A stretch of 64,000 nt of DNA from an uncultured Lachnospiraceae bacterium. Lineage in GTDB: Bacteria; Bacillota; Clostridia; Lachnospirales; Lachnospiraceae. This document shows positions 24,049 to 33,222 of the stretch, in pieces. Below the pieces are notes generated by a model. The model was not told the origin of the DNA and did no database searches. It saw only the letters and a program-made list of their open reading frames with translations. How positions within the stretch are numbered: position 1 is the stretch's first letter; the number at the start of each line of letters is the position of its first letter. A program made the position numbers and the translations under genes. Location of the stretch: positions 1 to 64,000 of the forward strand of contig CAMWFQ010000025.1 of assembly GCA_947173495.1 (NCBI GenBank). Reading direction: 5' to 3'.

Positions 24049-26991
24049 ATGAAGAAACGTACTAAAATACGGCGCAGGCGCTCTCTTGCACTGTTTCTTG
24101 CGCTGACAATGACAATGAGCATGGCCCTTACCGCTTTTGCGGAGGAAGCGCCAGCTCCTTCTGACTCTGCCGGAAAGACCGCCGATGATAACATCAACAT
24201 CAATATCATTGACGTTCCTCAGGATCCGCCGGTCTTCGATCTCAGCCAGACAGAAAGACCCGGTCAGACCGAGGGCATCACTGTACAGCCCGGAGAGCCG
24301 GAAAACTCTGCGCCCGGTGAATCGGATCCCGGCGCAAAACCGGCAGCACCTGCAGGGACAGACGCCCCGGCGGAGCCCACAGCACCGACGGAGACGGAAC
24401 CTTCCGCGGAGCCCACAGCATCTGCGGGAACAGAACCTTCCGCGGAGCCCACAGCACCGACGGGAACAGAACCTTCCGCGGAGCCCACAGCATCTGCGGG
24501 GACAGAACCTTCCGCGGAACCCACAGCATCTGCGGGGACGGAACCCCCGGCGGAGCCTGCGGCACCGGCGGAGACGGAAACCGGCAGCGATCCGGGCACA
24601 GCTGACGGTAATATCACAAAACCTGTTGATCCGGACTGGGATGTCTTTTATGACGCAGCAAGCGATACCTACAAACTGACCTACAAAATTCCTGAAAACG
24701 CCGAAGGTGATCAGACCATTGACCTTACCTATGCACTTGAGCTTCTGGGACAATATGCCCACACGGCAGTAGCCCCGCAGATGCCCGGTGTCCCCGAAGG
24801 AATCCAGGATGCGTTCGATAAGTTCGCTGCAAACGCCGCTGCAGATCCAGCGCAGAGTACGGTAGATAAGGCGAACGAGTATCTGAAGGCAGAAGGTCTG
24901 GATCCGGAGGATCCTTATATTCAGGAGTACGCCAGATACATGATGGATGCGGCCGATTATAAGCAGGTCTGTTCTGACTGGGATTCCTGGGTACAAAACG
25001 GTGATCCTTATGGTTATGTAGCGAGTTTCGGAGACCTGGATACATTCCTGTATTATGGCTGCGGATTTAAAAACGGCGAGCCCAAGGCTCCCACGCCCGA
25101 CATCAATCCCGACAGCGAGGAATATAAGCAGTATGAAAAGGCTCTTGCCGAGTATCAGCATCGATGCGAGGCCGATAAACTGCAGCCCGGTGATGTCCGC
25201 AAGTTTGAGATTTATCTCTCTTCCGGCTCCAGGCACACTTATATTTACAAAGATGGCAGTTTCACACTGGCAACCCCCGACTGGGGCACCCAAAGCGGCG
25301 GAAGCGATGATGTCAAAGGATTTGACGGGCAGGTTTTACCCGGACAATACGTGGATAACACGGTTTATTATGTTACAGTTACCGCCAAACCCCTTCAGGA
25401 TCTGTTCAAAACAATCGGAATGCTGGACGCAAATCATCCGTTAAACAGTCACGGACTCAGCACTCTCTATGATGGCCAGGGAAATATTAACAGTTATGCC
25501 GACTACTGGGATAATGAAATCAGTGAGTTTCTGAAAGATTATCCCGGCGGGAATACTGCTGAAAAACTCAACGCCTATCTTCTGGCTTACTACAACACCA
25601 AAGGCGGAACTGACTATGCCACCCTTGACGAGCTTATTGAGCATAATCCTGATGCCAGGATAGAGCTGACGAAAACTGCGACCAGTGGGAACAAAGAATT
25701 CGTACTGAACAAGGAAAAATTCGAGGTCCAGGCCCACACCCAGTCAGTCCGGTACGACAAGTTTTACCAGCAGCTGTTTTCCTTTGCCTTCGGCGATGAA
25801 ATCGACATCAACGAATTTCTGGGGAAAGTAACCTATAATACAAAGGACAATCGCTGGGAGTATGAAAACGAATCCTGGACAGATAACGGCTATCAAAAGG
25901 CGCTGTATTATTACATGGCTCACCAGGATATCTGGAGAGACACCAATGGGTACTTTAACACACTGTTAAGCGAAGGACTGAGCGCTGAAGCCGCAACCTG
26001 GACCAGCCTGATGATGGCCCTCAATCTCGATGGTGAACTGACCGGCAATGACTGGCAGAATACCAAATGGCCCTGGTACAGCTCTATCACACTTGAAAGA
26101 CTGGATATTGATTTTAATCTGACTAAAACCGACAGTGCGACAGGCGAGACCATCGGCGACAATGACGGAGAAGGCCAGACAGAGTTCCAGATATTCTATA
26201 TTGACAAGGTAAAGCAGGATGATGGCAGCACTGTTGACGTAAAGATGTACTGCACCTATGATGAGGCAAGCAACAGTTATACCTTCGTAAAGGATCCCGG
26301 CACCGTATGGACAAAGAATGGGAAGTTACATATCGATTATGCGATGATGAAAAATATCGTATACTACCTGCAGGAAATAACTGCTCCTGAAGGCTATGAA
26401 CGCGATACCAATGTCTATATTGTCATGAATGAATCGGAATATAACCAGCTTTCCGATGAAAAAAAGGCTGAACTGGAGGGTACCTTTGACGAATTCCTTA
26501 ACCTGAGCAAATCTGAGGACGGTCTGAGCGTCTCTACAGCTTTTGTAAATGTCAGGATCGTATCCACGCCGGATCCTGATCCGACACCTGATCCCGATCC
26601 GACGCCGGATCCTGACCCTGACCCGGATCCTGATCCCGACCCGGATCCTGACCCTGATCCCGACCCGGACCCGATACCGGACGAGCCCGTCCCTCTGGCG
26701 GATATTCCCGTTGAAGATCTGGTAAATCTGGTCAATATCAATGAGGAGGAGATTCCTCTGGCACAAGGTCCTGTAACCGGAGAAATCCTGGTGGAGATTG
26801 CAGACGAGGATGTGCCTCTGGCAGCGCTTCCCGGTGATGATCTGGTGGATATTTTTGATGAAGATGTGCCTCTGGCAGATGTTCCAGAAACCGGCGATAT
26901 TTCTGTTATGTGGTATATTGTAATCTTTATGAGCGCCCTCGGTCTCGCAGTTATGACATTTGGCAAACGTAAAGAAAACAGACGCGGCTGA
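24049..26991 (+). CDS. Cell-wall anchored surface adhesin
   Basis: The 980-residue exported protein has a signal peptide (residues 1-34, ending TAFAEE), a repeated Pro/Glu/Ala/Thr linker (about 103-174), a large ectodomain, a SpaA/Cna-B-like domain (about 685-830, with LTKTDSATGE and LQEITAPEGY), an Asp-Pro stalk (about 840-877), and a sorting signal: VPETG (945-949), a hydrophobic segment and KRKENRRG. It should be linked to peptidoglycan by sortase. The start is fixed by GAAAGGAAAGG and by the signal peptide. The three upstream aptamers imply c-di-GMP-type control, as for clostridial adhesins. No sortase gene is adjacent and the binding target is unknown. Confidence 0.88.
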   Translation: MKKRTKIRRRRSLALFLALTMTMSMALTAFAEEAPAPSDSAGKTADDNININIIDVPQDPPVFDLSQTERPGQTEGITVQPGEPENSAPGESDPGAKPAAPAGTDAPAEPTAPTETEPSAEPTASAGTEPSAEPTAPTGTEPSAEPTASAGTEPSAEPTASAGTEPPAEPAAPAETETGSDPGTADGNITKPVDPDWDVFYDAASDTYKLTYKIPENAEGDQTIDLTYALELLGQYAHTAVAPQMPGVPEGIQDAFDKFAANAAADPAQSTVDKANEYLKAEGLDPEDPYIQEYARYMMDAADYKQVCSDWDSWVQNGDPYGYVASFGDLDTFLYYGCGFKNGEPKAPTPDINPDSEEYKQYEKALAEYQHRCEADKLQPGDVRKFEIYLSSGSRHTYIYKDGSFTLATPDWGTQSGGSDDVKGFDGQVLPGQYVDNTVYYVTVTAKPLQDLFKTIGMLDANHPLNSHGLSTLYDGQGNINSYADYWDNEISEFLKDYPGGNTAEKLNAYLLAYYNTKGGTDYATLDELIEHNPDARIELTKTATSGNKEFVLNKEKFEVQAHTQSVRYDKFYQQLFSFAFGDEIDINEFLGKVTYNTKDNRWEYENESWTDNGYQKALYYYMAHQDIWRDTNGYFNTLLSEGLSAEAATWTSLMMALNLDGELTGNDWQNTKWPWYSSITLERLDIDFNLTKTDSATGETIGDNDGEGQTEFQIFYIDKVKQDDGSTVDVKMYCTYDEASNSYTFVKDPGTVWTKNGKLHIDYAMMKNIVYYLQEITAPEGYERDTNVYIVMNESEYNQLSDEKKAELEGTFDEFLNLSKSEDGLSVSTAFVNVRIVSTPDPDPTPDPDPTPDPDPDPDPDPDPDPDPDPDPDPIPDEPVPLADIPVEDLVNLVNINEEEIPLAQGPVTGEILVEIADEDVPLAALPGDDLVDIFDEDVPLADVPETGDISVMWYIVIFMSALGLAVMTFGKRKENRRG
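24355..24570 (+). repeat. 36-bp tandem repeat in adhesin (six units)
   Basis: Six consecutive 36-bp units encode a 12-residue repeat of the type TEPSAEPTASAG. The central four units are almost identical in DNA, the outer ones degenerate. Such repeats change copy number easily and form extended wall-spanning linkers. Confidence 0.92.
26566..26685 (+). repeat. Asp-Pro repeat stalk in adhesin
   Basis: About 120 bp of six-base repeats (CCGGAT, CCTGAT and CCCGAC variants) encode a stalk of alternating Pro and Asp with a few Thr. It sits between the Cna-B-like domain and the sorting signal, as a cell-wall spacer. Confidence 0.9.
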
Positions 26992-27042
26992 TTTTCAGCC
27001 CGAATCAGGCAGAAGAGATCTTCTCTCTGCACATTTAAACAC

Positions 27043-27075
27043 AGCCCGGAATCGATTGATTCCGGGCTTGTTATT
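27043..27075 (+). terminator. Intrinsic terminator of the adhesin gene
   Basis: AGCCCGGAATC pairs perfectly with GATTCCGGGCT around a four-base loop and is followed by TGTTATT. It lies 50 bp after the adhesin stop. Confidence 0.85.
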
Positions 27076-27077
27076 CA

Positions 27078-27163
27078 TGCCGCAGGCCCGCATAAGGAAA
27101 TTTGCTTCCGGAGCAGCATGCGGGCCGCACAGAGGCAGGGAAAATCTTCCCTGCCCGATTGAT
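27078..27163 (-). repeat. Family B double-hairpin repeat, locus 2
   Basis: This copy is on the minus strand, starting ten bases after the rhaA stop codon. It has ATCGGGCAGGGAAG with partner CCCTGCC, then a second hairpin with arms GGCCCGCA and TGCGGGCC around the AGCAAATTTCC block. It is in the same orientation relative to its upstream gene as most other loci. Confidence 0.82.
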
Positions 27164-27172
27164 AATAGAATT

Positions 27173-28429
27173 CTAGTTCCTCTTAAGAAGCACATTCTCC
27201 TCATATTCTTTCACAGTCTCAAACCATTTTTCTCCGGCAGGAACGTTGTTTATCTCACAGAAGTAATTCCACACATCGCCAAACGGATAGGTCTTCAGCT
27301 CTTCCTGCTGCATCATCAGTTCCGTAAAGCGGCCCTGATCCTGTAATTCCTTTAATTTCTTGTTGGGGGAAAGAAGAGCGTATAAAAGAGCCTTCTGCAT
27401 ATTACGCATTCCCACCACCCATGCGGCGATCCGGTTGATACTTGCATCAAAATAGTCAAGTGCCAGAAGCACGCGGTCAACCGCATCGTTTCTGACGATC
27501 TCCTTGGCGATCTCCTTAGTCTCATCATCCAGAAGCACCACATGATCGCTGTCCCAGCGCACACCTCTTGTCACATGAAGGGCGATCTTGTCATTGAAGA
27601 GAAGCATGGAAGGGATCTTGTCAGAAACCACTTCTGTGGGATGATAGTGTCCGTTATCCATCAGGCTGATGATTCCGTTTCTGGCGGCATAGTTAATGGT
27701 AAATTCGCTGGATCCCACCGTATAGGACTCCATTCCGATGCCGAACACCTTGGATTCCAGGCACACCAGAACCTTTTCTTTATCATAGGGAACAGCCAGG
27801 ATCTCATCCAGAGACTGTTTGAATCTTGCTCTGGGGCCAAGACGGTCTGCAGGCACATCCTTCATGCCGTCCGGGATCCAGATGTTCATGGCACAGGGGC
27901 ATCCCTGCTCTGTCGCAAGATACTCGGAGATCTTAATACATGCGATACAATGATCCACCCAGAATTTGCGCACCTTCTCATTGGGGCTGGAAAGGGTCAG
28001 GCTGTCCTCCGCCATGGGATGGGAGAAGCAGGTGGGATTAAAGTCAAAGGCAACTCCGTTTTTCTTTCCGAACTCCGCCCATTTTGCAAAATGCTTCGGC
28101 TCCAGCTTATCTCTGTCTGCATGCTCACCTTCCTCAAAAATCGCATAGCAGGCATGAAGATTTACTTTATGCTTTCCCGGGATCAGGCTGAACGCCTTCT
28201 CAATATCCGCCATCAACTCATCGGGCGTTCTCGCCTTGCCCGGATAATTGCCGGTGGTCTGGATTCCTCCGGTCAGAGGGCCGTCATGGTCAAAGCCAAT
28301 CACATCATCCCCCTGCCAGCAGTGCATGGAAATGGGAATCCTCTTCAGCGTTTCCAGAGCCTCATCCACATTCACGCCCAATGCGCCATACTGCTCCTTC
28401 GCAGCTTCAAATCTTTCTGCTACTGTCAT
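27173..28429 (-). CDS. rhaA: L-rhamnose isomerase
   Basis: The 418-residue enzyme converts L-rhamnose to L-rhamnulose in the cytosol. The family is recognised by ISMHCWQGDDV at residues 33-43, NLHACYAIF, and metal-site blocks FDFNPTCFSHP and LDYFDASINRIAAWVVG. Length is normal. It lies 70 bp downstream of rhaB on the same strand, with rhaD and an AraC-type regulator close by. AAGGAGG precedes the start. Confidence 0.97.
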   Translation of the reverse strand: MTVAERFEAAKEQYGALGVNVDEALETLKRIPISMHCWQGDDVIGFDHDGPLTGGIQTTGNYPGKARTPDELMADIEKAFSLIPGKHKVNLHACYAIFEEGEHADRDKLEPKHFAKWAEFGKKNGVAFDFNPTCFSHPMAEDSLTLSSPNEKVRKFWVDHCIACIKISEYLATEQGCPCAMNIWIPDGMKDVPADRLGPRARFKQSLDEILAVPYDKEKVLVCLESKVFGIGMESYTVGSSEFTINYAARNGIISLMDNGHYHPTEVVSDKIPSMLLFNDKIALHVTRGVRWDSDHVVLLDDETKEIAKEIVRNDAVDRVLLALDYFDASINRIAAWVVGMRNMQKALLYALLSPNKKLKELQDQGRFTELMMQQEELKTYPFGDVWNYFCEINNVPAGEKWFETVKEYEENVLLKRN

Positions 28430-28499
28430 GTTGTTTCTTCCTCCTTATTTTTGCCGCCCATTTAGAGCTGCTTTATTATAAATGATTTCTTTGTAACCA

Positions 28500-29903
28500 C
28501 TATGCCTGATATTCCTTCACTCCAAAAGACTCAAAAATACATTTTCTTGCCTCTTTCAGTCCGCTCAGCTCGCCCGCTTCTATCATCTGCACTGCAATGT
28601 TACCGATCGCTGTTGCCTCCGAAGGCCCTGCATAAACGGTCCGTCCGCTCTTAAGCGCTGTCAGCTCGTTTAAGTAAGCTGCATTGGAGCCGCCTCCTAC
28701 AATATTGACCGCCCGGTATTTCTTTCCGGTAAGCTTCTCCACATCCTCAAAAGCCCGGGCATAGCATTCCGCAAGACTCTGATAGATCACCGTCGCCAGC
28801 TCGCCCAGGGACTCCGGCACCTGCTGCCCGGTACGCCGGCAGTAATCCCTGATCTCCTCCGTCATATTCTCCGGCGCCAGGAAGCAGTCATCGTTTACAT
28901 CCACTCTGGAGGGGAATGCTCTTTCCTTTTCCGCCTGATCGCAGATTTCAGCAAAAGAATACGCATCGTTATATTCATGCCGCACCGACTGAATCATCCA
29001 CAGTCCCATGATATTTTTCAGATAACGGAAACGGTGCTGGTATCCGCCCTCATTGGTAAAGTTTTTTTCCATACTTTCTGTACTGCAGACAGGTTCTTTG
29101 ATCTCTGTTCCCAGAAGAGACCATGTACCCGAGCTGATATAAAGGCTCTCATCCTCCAATGCCGGCACTGAGATCACTGCCGAGGCTGTGTCATGGGAGG
29201 CAATCTGCATTACATTGCACTGATACCCTACCTGTTCCGCCACATCATCTCTCAATTTTCCCACCAGTGTCCCCGGCATGGAAAGCGGTCTGAAAATCCT
29301 GCGCGGCAGCCCCAGAAGATCGATCAGCTCCCAGTCCCAGTCATTGGTCTGCGCATTCACAAGCTGGCCCGTGGTGGCGTTGGTATACTCGCTCTTTTTT
29401 ATCCCCGTAAGAACAAAATTAAAATAATCCGGCATCATCAGCATACACTCCGCTTTTTGCAGAATCTCTTCCTCCTGCACCTTCAGTGCCGTAAGCTGGT
29501 AAATCGTATTAAAGATCTGCTTCTGGATACCGTTTCTCGCGTAGAGCTTATCAAGAGGGATCCTGCGGTACACCTCTTCATCCATTCCCTTTGTTCTTCC
29601 GTCACGATAGCCGTAGGTCGCGCCTGCCACCTGATCTTCCCCATCAAGAAGCACATAATCCACACCCCAGGTATCGATTCCCATAGTCACGGGTTTCTTT
29701 CCGATCTCCCCGCATTTTTTCATTCCATTTATGATTTCCTCTGATAAATGTCTGATATCCCAGTACAGATGTCCGTCTTTTTTTACCATTCCGTTCTCAA
29801 AACGGTACACCTCCTCCAAAACCATCCTGCCATCCTGCATCATGCCTAAAATATGCCTCCCGCTGGAGGCTCCAATATCCACCGCAAGAAAATAATCTCC
29901 CAT
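28500..29903 (-). CDS. rhaB: Rhamnulokinase
   Basis: The 467-residue FGGY family kinase phosphorylates L-rhamnulose at C1. N-terminal AVDIGASSGRH (residues 7-17), GIDTWGVDYVLLD, and the C-terminal GGGSNAAYLNELTA adenosine-binding block are intact. It is the first gene of the rhaB-rhaA unit and is divergent from the AraC-type regulator, whose product probably acts in the 213 bp between them. GAGGT precedes the ATG. Confidence 0.96.
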   Translation of the reverse strand: MGDYFLAVDIGASSGRHILGMMQDGRMVLEEVYRFENGMVKKDGHLYWDIRHLSEEIINGMKKCGEIGKKPVTMGIDTWGVDYVLLDGEDQVAGATYGYRDGRTKGMDEEVYRRIPLDKLYARNGIQKQIFNTIYQLTALKVQEEEILQKAECMLMMPDYFNFVLTGIKKSEYTNATTGQLVNAQTNDWDWELIDLLGLPRRIFRPLSMPGTLVGKLRDDVAEQVGYQCNVMQIASHDTASAVISVPALEDESLYISSGTWSLLGTEIKEPVCSTESMEKNFTNEGGYQHRFRYLKNIMGLWMIQSVRHEYNDAYSFAEICDQAEKERAFPSRVDVNDDCFLAPENMTEEIRDYCRRTGQQVPESLGELATVIYQSLAECYARAFEDVEKLTGKKYRAVNIVGGGSNAAYLNELTALKSGRTVYAGPSEATAIGNIAVQMIEAGELSGLKEARKCIFESFGVKEYQA

Positions 29904-30116
29904 TTTAACCTCATTTCCGCACTCTATTTGTGCACTTTTCCTTCCTGCTTCCGGTACACAGCGACTTCTTTTGTCGTCTCTGTTTCTATTTTACTTGTTC
30001 CCGGTCAAAAATTTTAGGACGCGGCTTGCTTAATTTACCGTCTTTATTTGCAATTTCTTCTTTTCTATGCTAAGCTGAACTTGTGGGATTGGAAATGATA
30101 AAAAGGAAAATCAGAT

Positions 30117-31103
30117 ATGATCAATGAAGACTTATTACTCCACTTAAAGGAAATTTCAGAGGAAGAAAAGCTACTTCTGGCAGGAGAAAAAAGCGTCCAG
30201 AAAAGCCTCTATACCAACGACGCCGATTTTGTCATCGACAGCCGCAAGATGCTGGCGCTTGGAAAGCTGATCGACATCCGTCCCCATACACGCTTTGTGC
30301 ACTTTCCCGTCCATAAGCATAATTACATTGAAATGATCTACATGTGCTGCGGCAGTACCAGCCATCTGATCAACGGCGCTACCCGCCTTCATTTAAATAC
30401 CGGAGAGCTTCTTCTGCTGAATCCCAGCACAACTCACGAGATCCTTCCCGCAGGGATAGATGATATTGCAGTCAACTTCATCATTCTTCCGGAATTTTTT
30501 GACAGGGTACTTCCCATGATGGAAGAAGAAAACGTGCTGCAGGATTTTCTCATCGGGACCCTCAAGCAGGAAAAGAGCGTCACTGATTACCTGCATTTTG
30601 CATCCATTGACATTCTGCCTATCCAGAATCTGATCGAGAATCTGATCTGGTCTCTTCTGAACAGTCAGCCCAACCGCCGCAATATCAATCAGACCACTAT
30701 GGGACTTTTATTTCTTCATCTTTTAAATCACACGGATCAGATCAACAGACAAGATCCTGCCCAATATGAGCAGAATCTCGTCTTTACCGTACTGAAATAT
30801 ATTGAAAATCATTACCGCATGGCGGAGCTGGCGGAAATTTCCCAGCGGCTCCATGTGCCCGCCTATGCCCTGAGCAAAATTATAAAAAAACATTCCGGTC
30901 ACACCTTCAAGCAGCTTCTTCAGATGAAGCGCTTAAACCAGGCCGCCTTTCTGCTCTCAACCACCGCTCTTTCTGTGGAGGATATTATCGCCCTCACAGG
31001 CTATGACAATACCAGCTATTTCCATCGGATCTTCCGGGAGCACTACCATATGACCCCCCGCTCCTACCGGCTTGCTCAGAACGAAGTCCTGCAGAATCCC
31101 TGA
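30117..31103 (+). CDS. AraC family regulator, probable rhamnose activator
   Basis: The 328-residue product has an N-terminal AraC-type cupin ligand domain (about 55-150, with FVHFPVHKHNYIEM and GELLLLNPSTTHEI) and a C-terminal double helix-turn-helix (about 225-325, ending in GYDNTSYFHRIFREHY). It sits between rhaB, from which it diverges, and rhaD, with which it converges. By position it is the rhamnose-responsive regulator of both units. AAAGGAAAA precedes the start. The name rhaS or rhaR is not assigned because orthology to the E. coli pair cannot be shown. Confidence 0.88.
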   Translation: MINEDLLLHLKEISEEEKLLLAGEKSVQKSLYTNDADFVIDSRKMLALGKLIDIRPHTRFVHFPVHKHNYIEMIYMCCGSTSHLINGATRLHLNTGELLLLNPSTTHEILPAGIDDIAVNFIILPEFFDRVLPMMEEENVLQDFLIGTLKQEKSVTDYLHFASIDILPIQNLIENLIWSLLNSQPNRRNINQTTMGLLFLHLLNHTDQINRQDPAQYEQNLVFTVLKYIENHYRMAELAEISQRLHVPAYALSKIIKKHSGHTFKQLLQMKRLNQAAFLLSTTALSVEDIIALTGYDNTSYFHRIFREHYHMTPRSYRLAQNEVLQNP

Positions 31104-31157
31104 GCTGAATATGTGACCGGGGCTGTACGGATTGTCCATTCCGACTCTTAATCCTGA

Positions 31158-32033
31158 CTATTTTTTATCCGGTAATGGCACCACAGGCCCCCCGATAACG
31201 AAGTCCGGCTTTTGAAACAGGAATCGTTCCGGGAGCTCTACATGAAACGCCTGCCCCACCGCCCTGAAATTGTCTTCCGTTATGGTCTGCAGCTTCTGCG
31301 GAACCACCGAGTAAACTTTGATCAGAATCTCTGCGGACTTTTCTACCGTATGAAGCAGACCGAACGTCAGATCAAAATCTTCACCGGAACAGAACATGCC
31401 GTGATGCGCCCATATCGCCACATCATACTGCTCCATCAATTTGCTGGTGGCCACCGCAATCTCACGTCCGCCGGGAACCATCCAGTGAACAACTCCCACT
31501 CCTTTGGGAAACACTACCGGACATTCTGTTGCCGCTTCCCAAAGCTCCCTTGTAAATATTTCATCTTCCAGAGGCAGAATAAAGGTAAGCGCAATGATAT
31601 TCGTAGTGTGCGCATGATAGATCACCCTGTGCTTTCCGTCTGTCACCCGCTTTTTTACTTCATGGTTCATGAGATGGGAGGGAAGCTCACTGGTAGGCAC
31701 ACCGCCTTCCACCAGTCCCCAGCGCAGACGATAGTTTTCTCCCTTATCGTCCAGCTCTATAATGGCAATGCAGGCTTCGGGATCCACGCTGATATTTCTG
31801 AAATACTTACCGCTTCCCGTCACAAGGAAAAACTCACCTGCCAGCCCCGGCACGCTGGTTCCTATCGACATCCAGGTCCCGTGATCATTCAGCCTGGGCC
31901 TGATCCCCTCTACCTCTTCCGGTTTTAAACGATAGGACAGATTGCCTCCGTTTCTCTCATGCCACCCCTGACGGAAACCGTCATCCGCCATTTTGATAAA
32001 GCCCCGTACAAATTTTGTGTCTAAAATCCTCAT
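31158..32033 (-). CDS. rhaD: Rhamnulose-1-phosphate aldolase
   Basis: The 291-residue class II zinc aldolase splits L-rhamnulose 1-phosphate into dihydroxyacetone phosphate and L-lactaldehyde. Family marks are HERNGGNLSYRL near residue 26, the zinc histidines in YHAHTTNIIAL and WAHHGMFCSG, and ELPSHLMNHE. It closes the pathway begun by rhaA and rhaB. It is transcribed separately from them, with the regulator gene between. GGGAGGGA precedes the start. Confidence 0.94.
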   Translation of the reverse strand: MRILDTKFVRGFIKMADDGFRQGWHERNGGNLSYRLKPEEVEGIRPRLNDHGTWMSIGTSVPGLAGEFFLVTGSGKYFRNISVDPEACIAIIELDDKGENYRLRWGLVEGGVPTSELPSHLMNHEVKKRVTDGKHRVIYHAHTTNIIALTFILPLEDEIFTRELWEAATECPVVFPKGVGVVHWMVPGGREIAVATSKLMEQYDVAIWAHHGMFCSGEDFDLTFGLLHTVEKSAEILIKVYSVVPQKLQTITEDNFRAVGQAFHVELPERFLFQKPDFVIGGPVVPLPDKK

Positions 32034-32125
32034 TGCTTTCCCTCCCTGTGAAATAATTGATGCCTCATAGCTCTTATCTTATTCCCTGTCTGCTTTTTCT
32101 GCAATATGATTTTATCTGCCGGCTT

Positions 32126-33172
32126 CTATTTTCTATCCTCCAGAAACTCCCGCAGGCTGCGGAACACTTCACCCTTTATCCCCCTTGTCTCCTTTGCATA
32201 CACCATGGAATTACAGACCGCTTCCTCCACAGACTCCGCCGCCGCCCGGAAAAGTACATTCATCTGATTCTCCGGAAAGCACTGTATCGGAATCAGCTCC
32301 TTCTCCTCTCTCTCCGGCATAAAATTTCCATTGGTAAATCCGATAAACACGTCTCCGCTTCCATGCCCCATATGAGAGCCTGTACGGATCAGCCCCACCG
32401 CCGCCCGCTTGAGCACTCTCTTTAACTGTCTGGAATCCAGCGGTACATCTGTGGCAAGAATAATCATAATAGACCCCTTGTCCTCCGATTCCTTCACCTG
32501 CAGCTTTTGCGCAATTCTCTTTCCCACAGGGTCTCCGCAGACCGACAGATCCTCCATCTCGCCGAAGTTGGACTGCACCAGTACTCCCAGCATATAATGT
32601 CTCTCTCCAAAAGAAATTTCCCTGGATGCGGAACCAATCCCTCCCTTTAATCCAAAGCAGACGGTTCCTGCACCGGCGCCCACAGCTCCCTGCTCAAATA
32701 CGGTATCCGCCTGAGCAAGCGCCCGCAGCACTTCTTCTTCCCCCACCGCACGCCTCGTAATATGATTGATCCGCCAGTCATTGGTCTCTCCCACTATGGG
32801 ATTAATGCTCTGCACCTCCACTCCTGCCTGTTTGCATTCTCCGCAGGTATAGCTGATCAGGGCGTCCGCCACCTTTCCTACGTTCAGGGTATTGGTCAGC
32901 GCGATGGGGGTTTCCAGAGTGCCCAGCTCTTCGATCTGCATGCCTCCCATAGTCTTTCCGAAACCGTTTAAAGCATATACTGCCGCAATTGGTTTTTTTT
33001 CAAAAATCAGTCCCTCGCAGGGAATGATCACCGTCACACCGGTTTTGTTCTCTTCTGTCTCTACTGTACAGTGCCCCACCTTCACGCCCGGTACATCTGT
33101 TATCAGATTTTTCGCTCCGGGCCTGCCCTCGCCGATCACATATCCGTATTCCCTGATTCCTTTCTTTTCCAT
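32126..33172 (-). CDS. P1 family aminopeptidase (DmpA-like)
   Basis: The 348-residue protein belongs to the S58/P1 family of Ntn hydrolases (DmpA, BapA). These cleave themselves in front of a catalytic Ser or Thr and then release N-terminal amino acids. The family blocks NLITDVPGVKVGHCT near the N terminus, AVYALNGFGKTMGG, GAVGAGAGTVCFGLKGGIGS and MGHGSGDVFIGFTNGN are intact. Start 33172 has AGGTGG upstream; a start at 33232 overlapping the previous gene by ten bases is possible but has no clear ribosome site. It follows a serine hydrolase gene on the same strand. Confidence 0.88.
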   Translation of the reverse strand: MEKKGIREYGYVIGEGRPGAKNLITDVPGVKVGHCTVETEENKTGVTVIIPCEGLIFEKKPIAAVYALNGFGKTMGGMQIEELGTLETPIALTNTLNVGKVADALISYTCGECKQAGVEVQSINPIVGETNDWRINHITRRAVGEEEVLRALAQADTVFEQGAVGAGAGTVCFGLKGGIGSASREISFGERHYMLGVLVQSNFGEMEDLSVCGDPVGKRIAQKLQVKESEDKGSIMIILATDVPLDSRQLKRVLKRAAVGLIRTGSHMGHGSGDVFIGFTNGNFMPEREEKELIPIQCFPENQMNVLFRAAAESVEEAVCNSMVYAKETRGIKGEVFRSLREFLEDRK

Positions 33173-33222
33173 AGCCACCTCTCCCGCCTGCTCTCCTGCT
33201 CCGTTACGCCGCGCATTCCTCT

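Noticed and set aside
24355-24570. Direct repeats in the adhesin as a non-coding repeat array
   Set aside because: The 36-bp period keeps the reading frame and encodes a regular Pro/Glu/Ala/Thr linker, so they are coding repeats.
29904-29930. Possible sixth family A repeat upstream of rhaB
   Set aside because: ATTTCCGCACTC and AAATGAGGTT resemble the repeat end, but the central CGCAAAGCCAT block and the hairpins are missing. Similarity may reflect only a common ribosome site.
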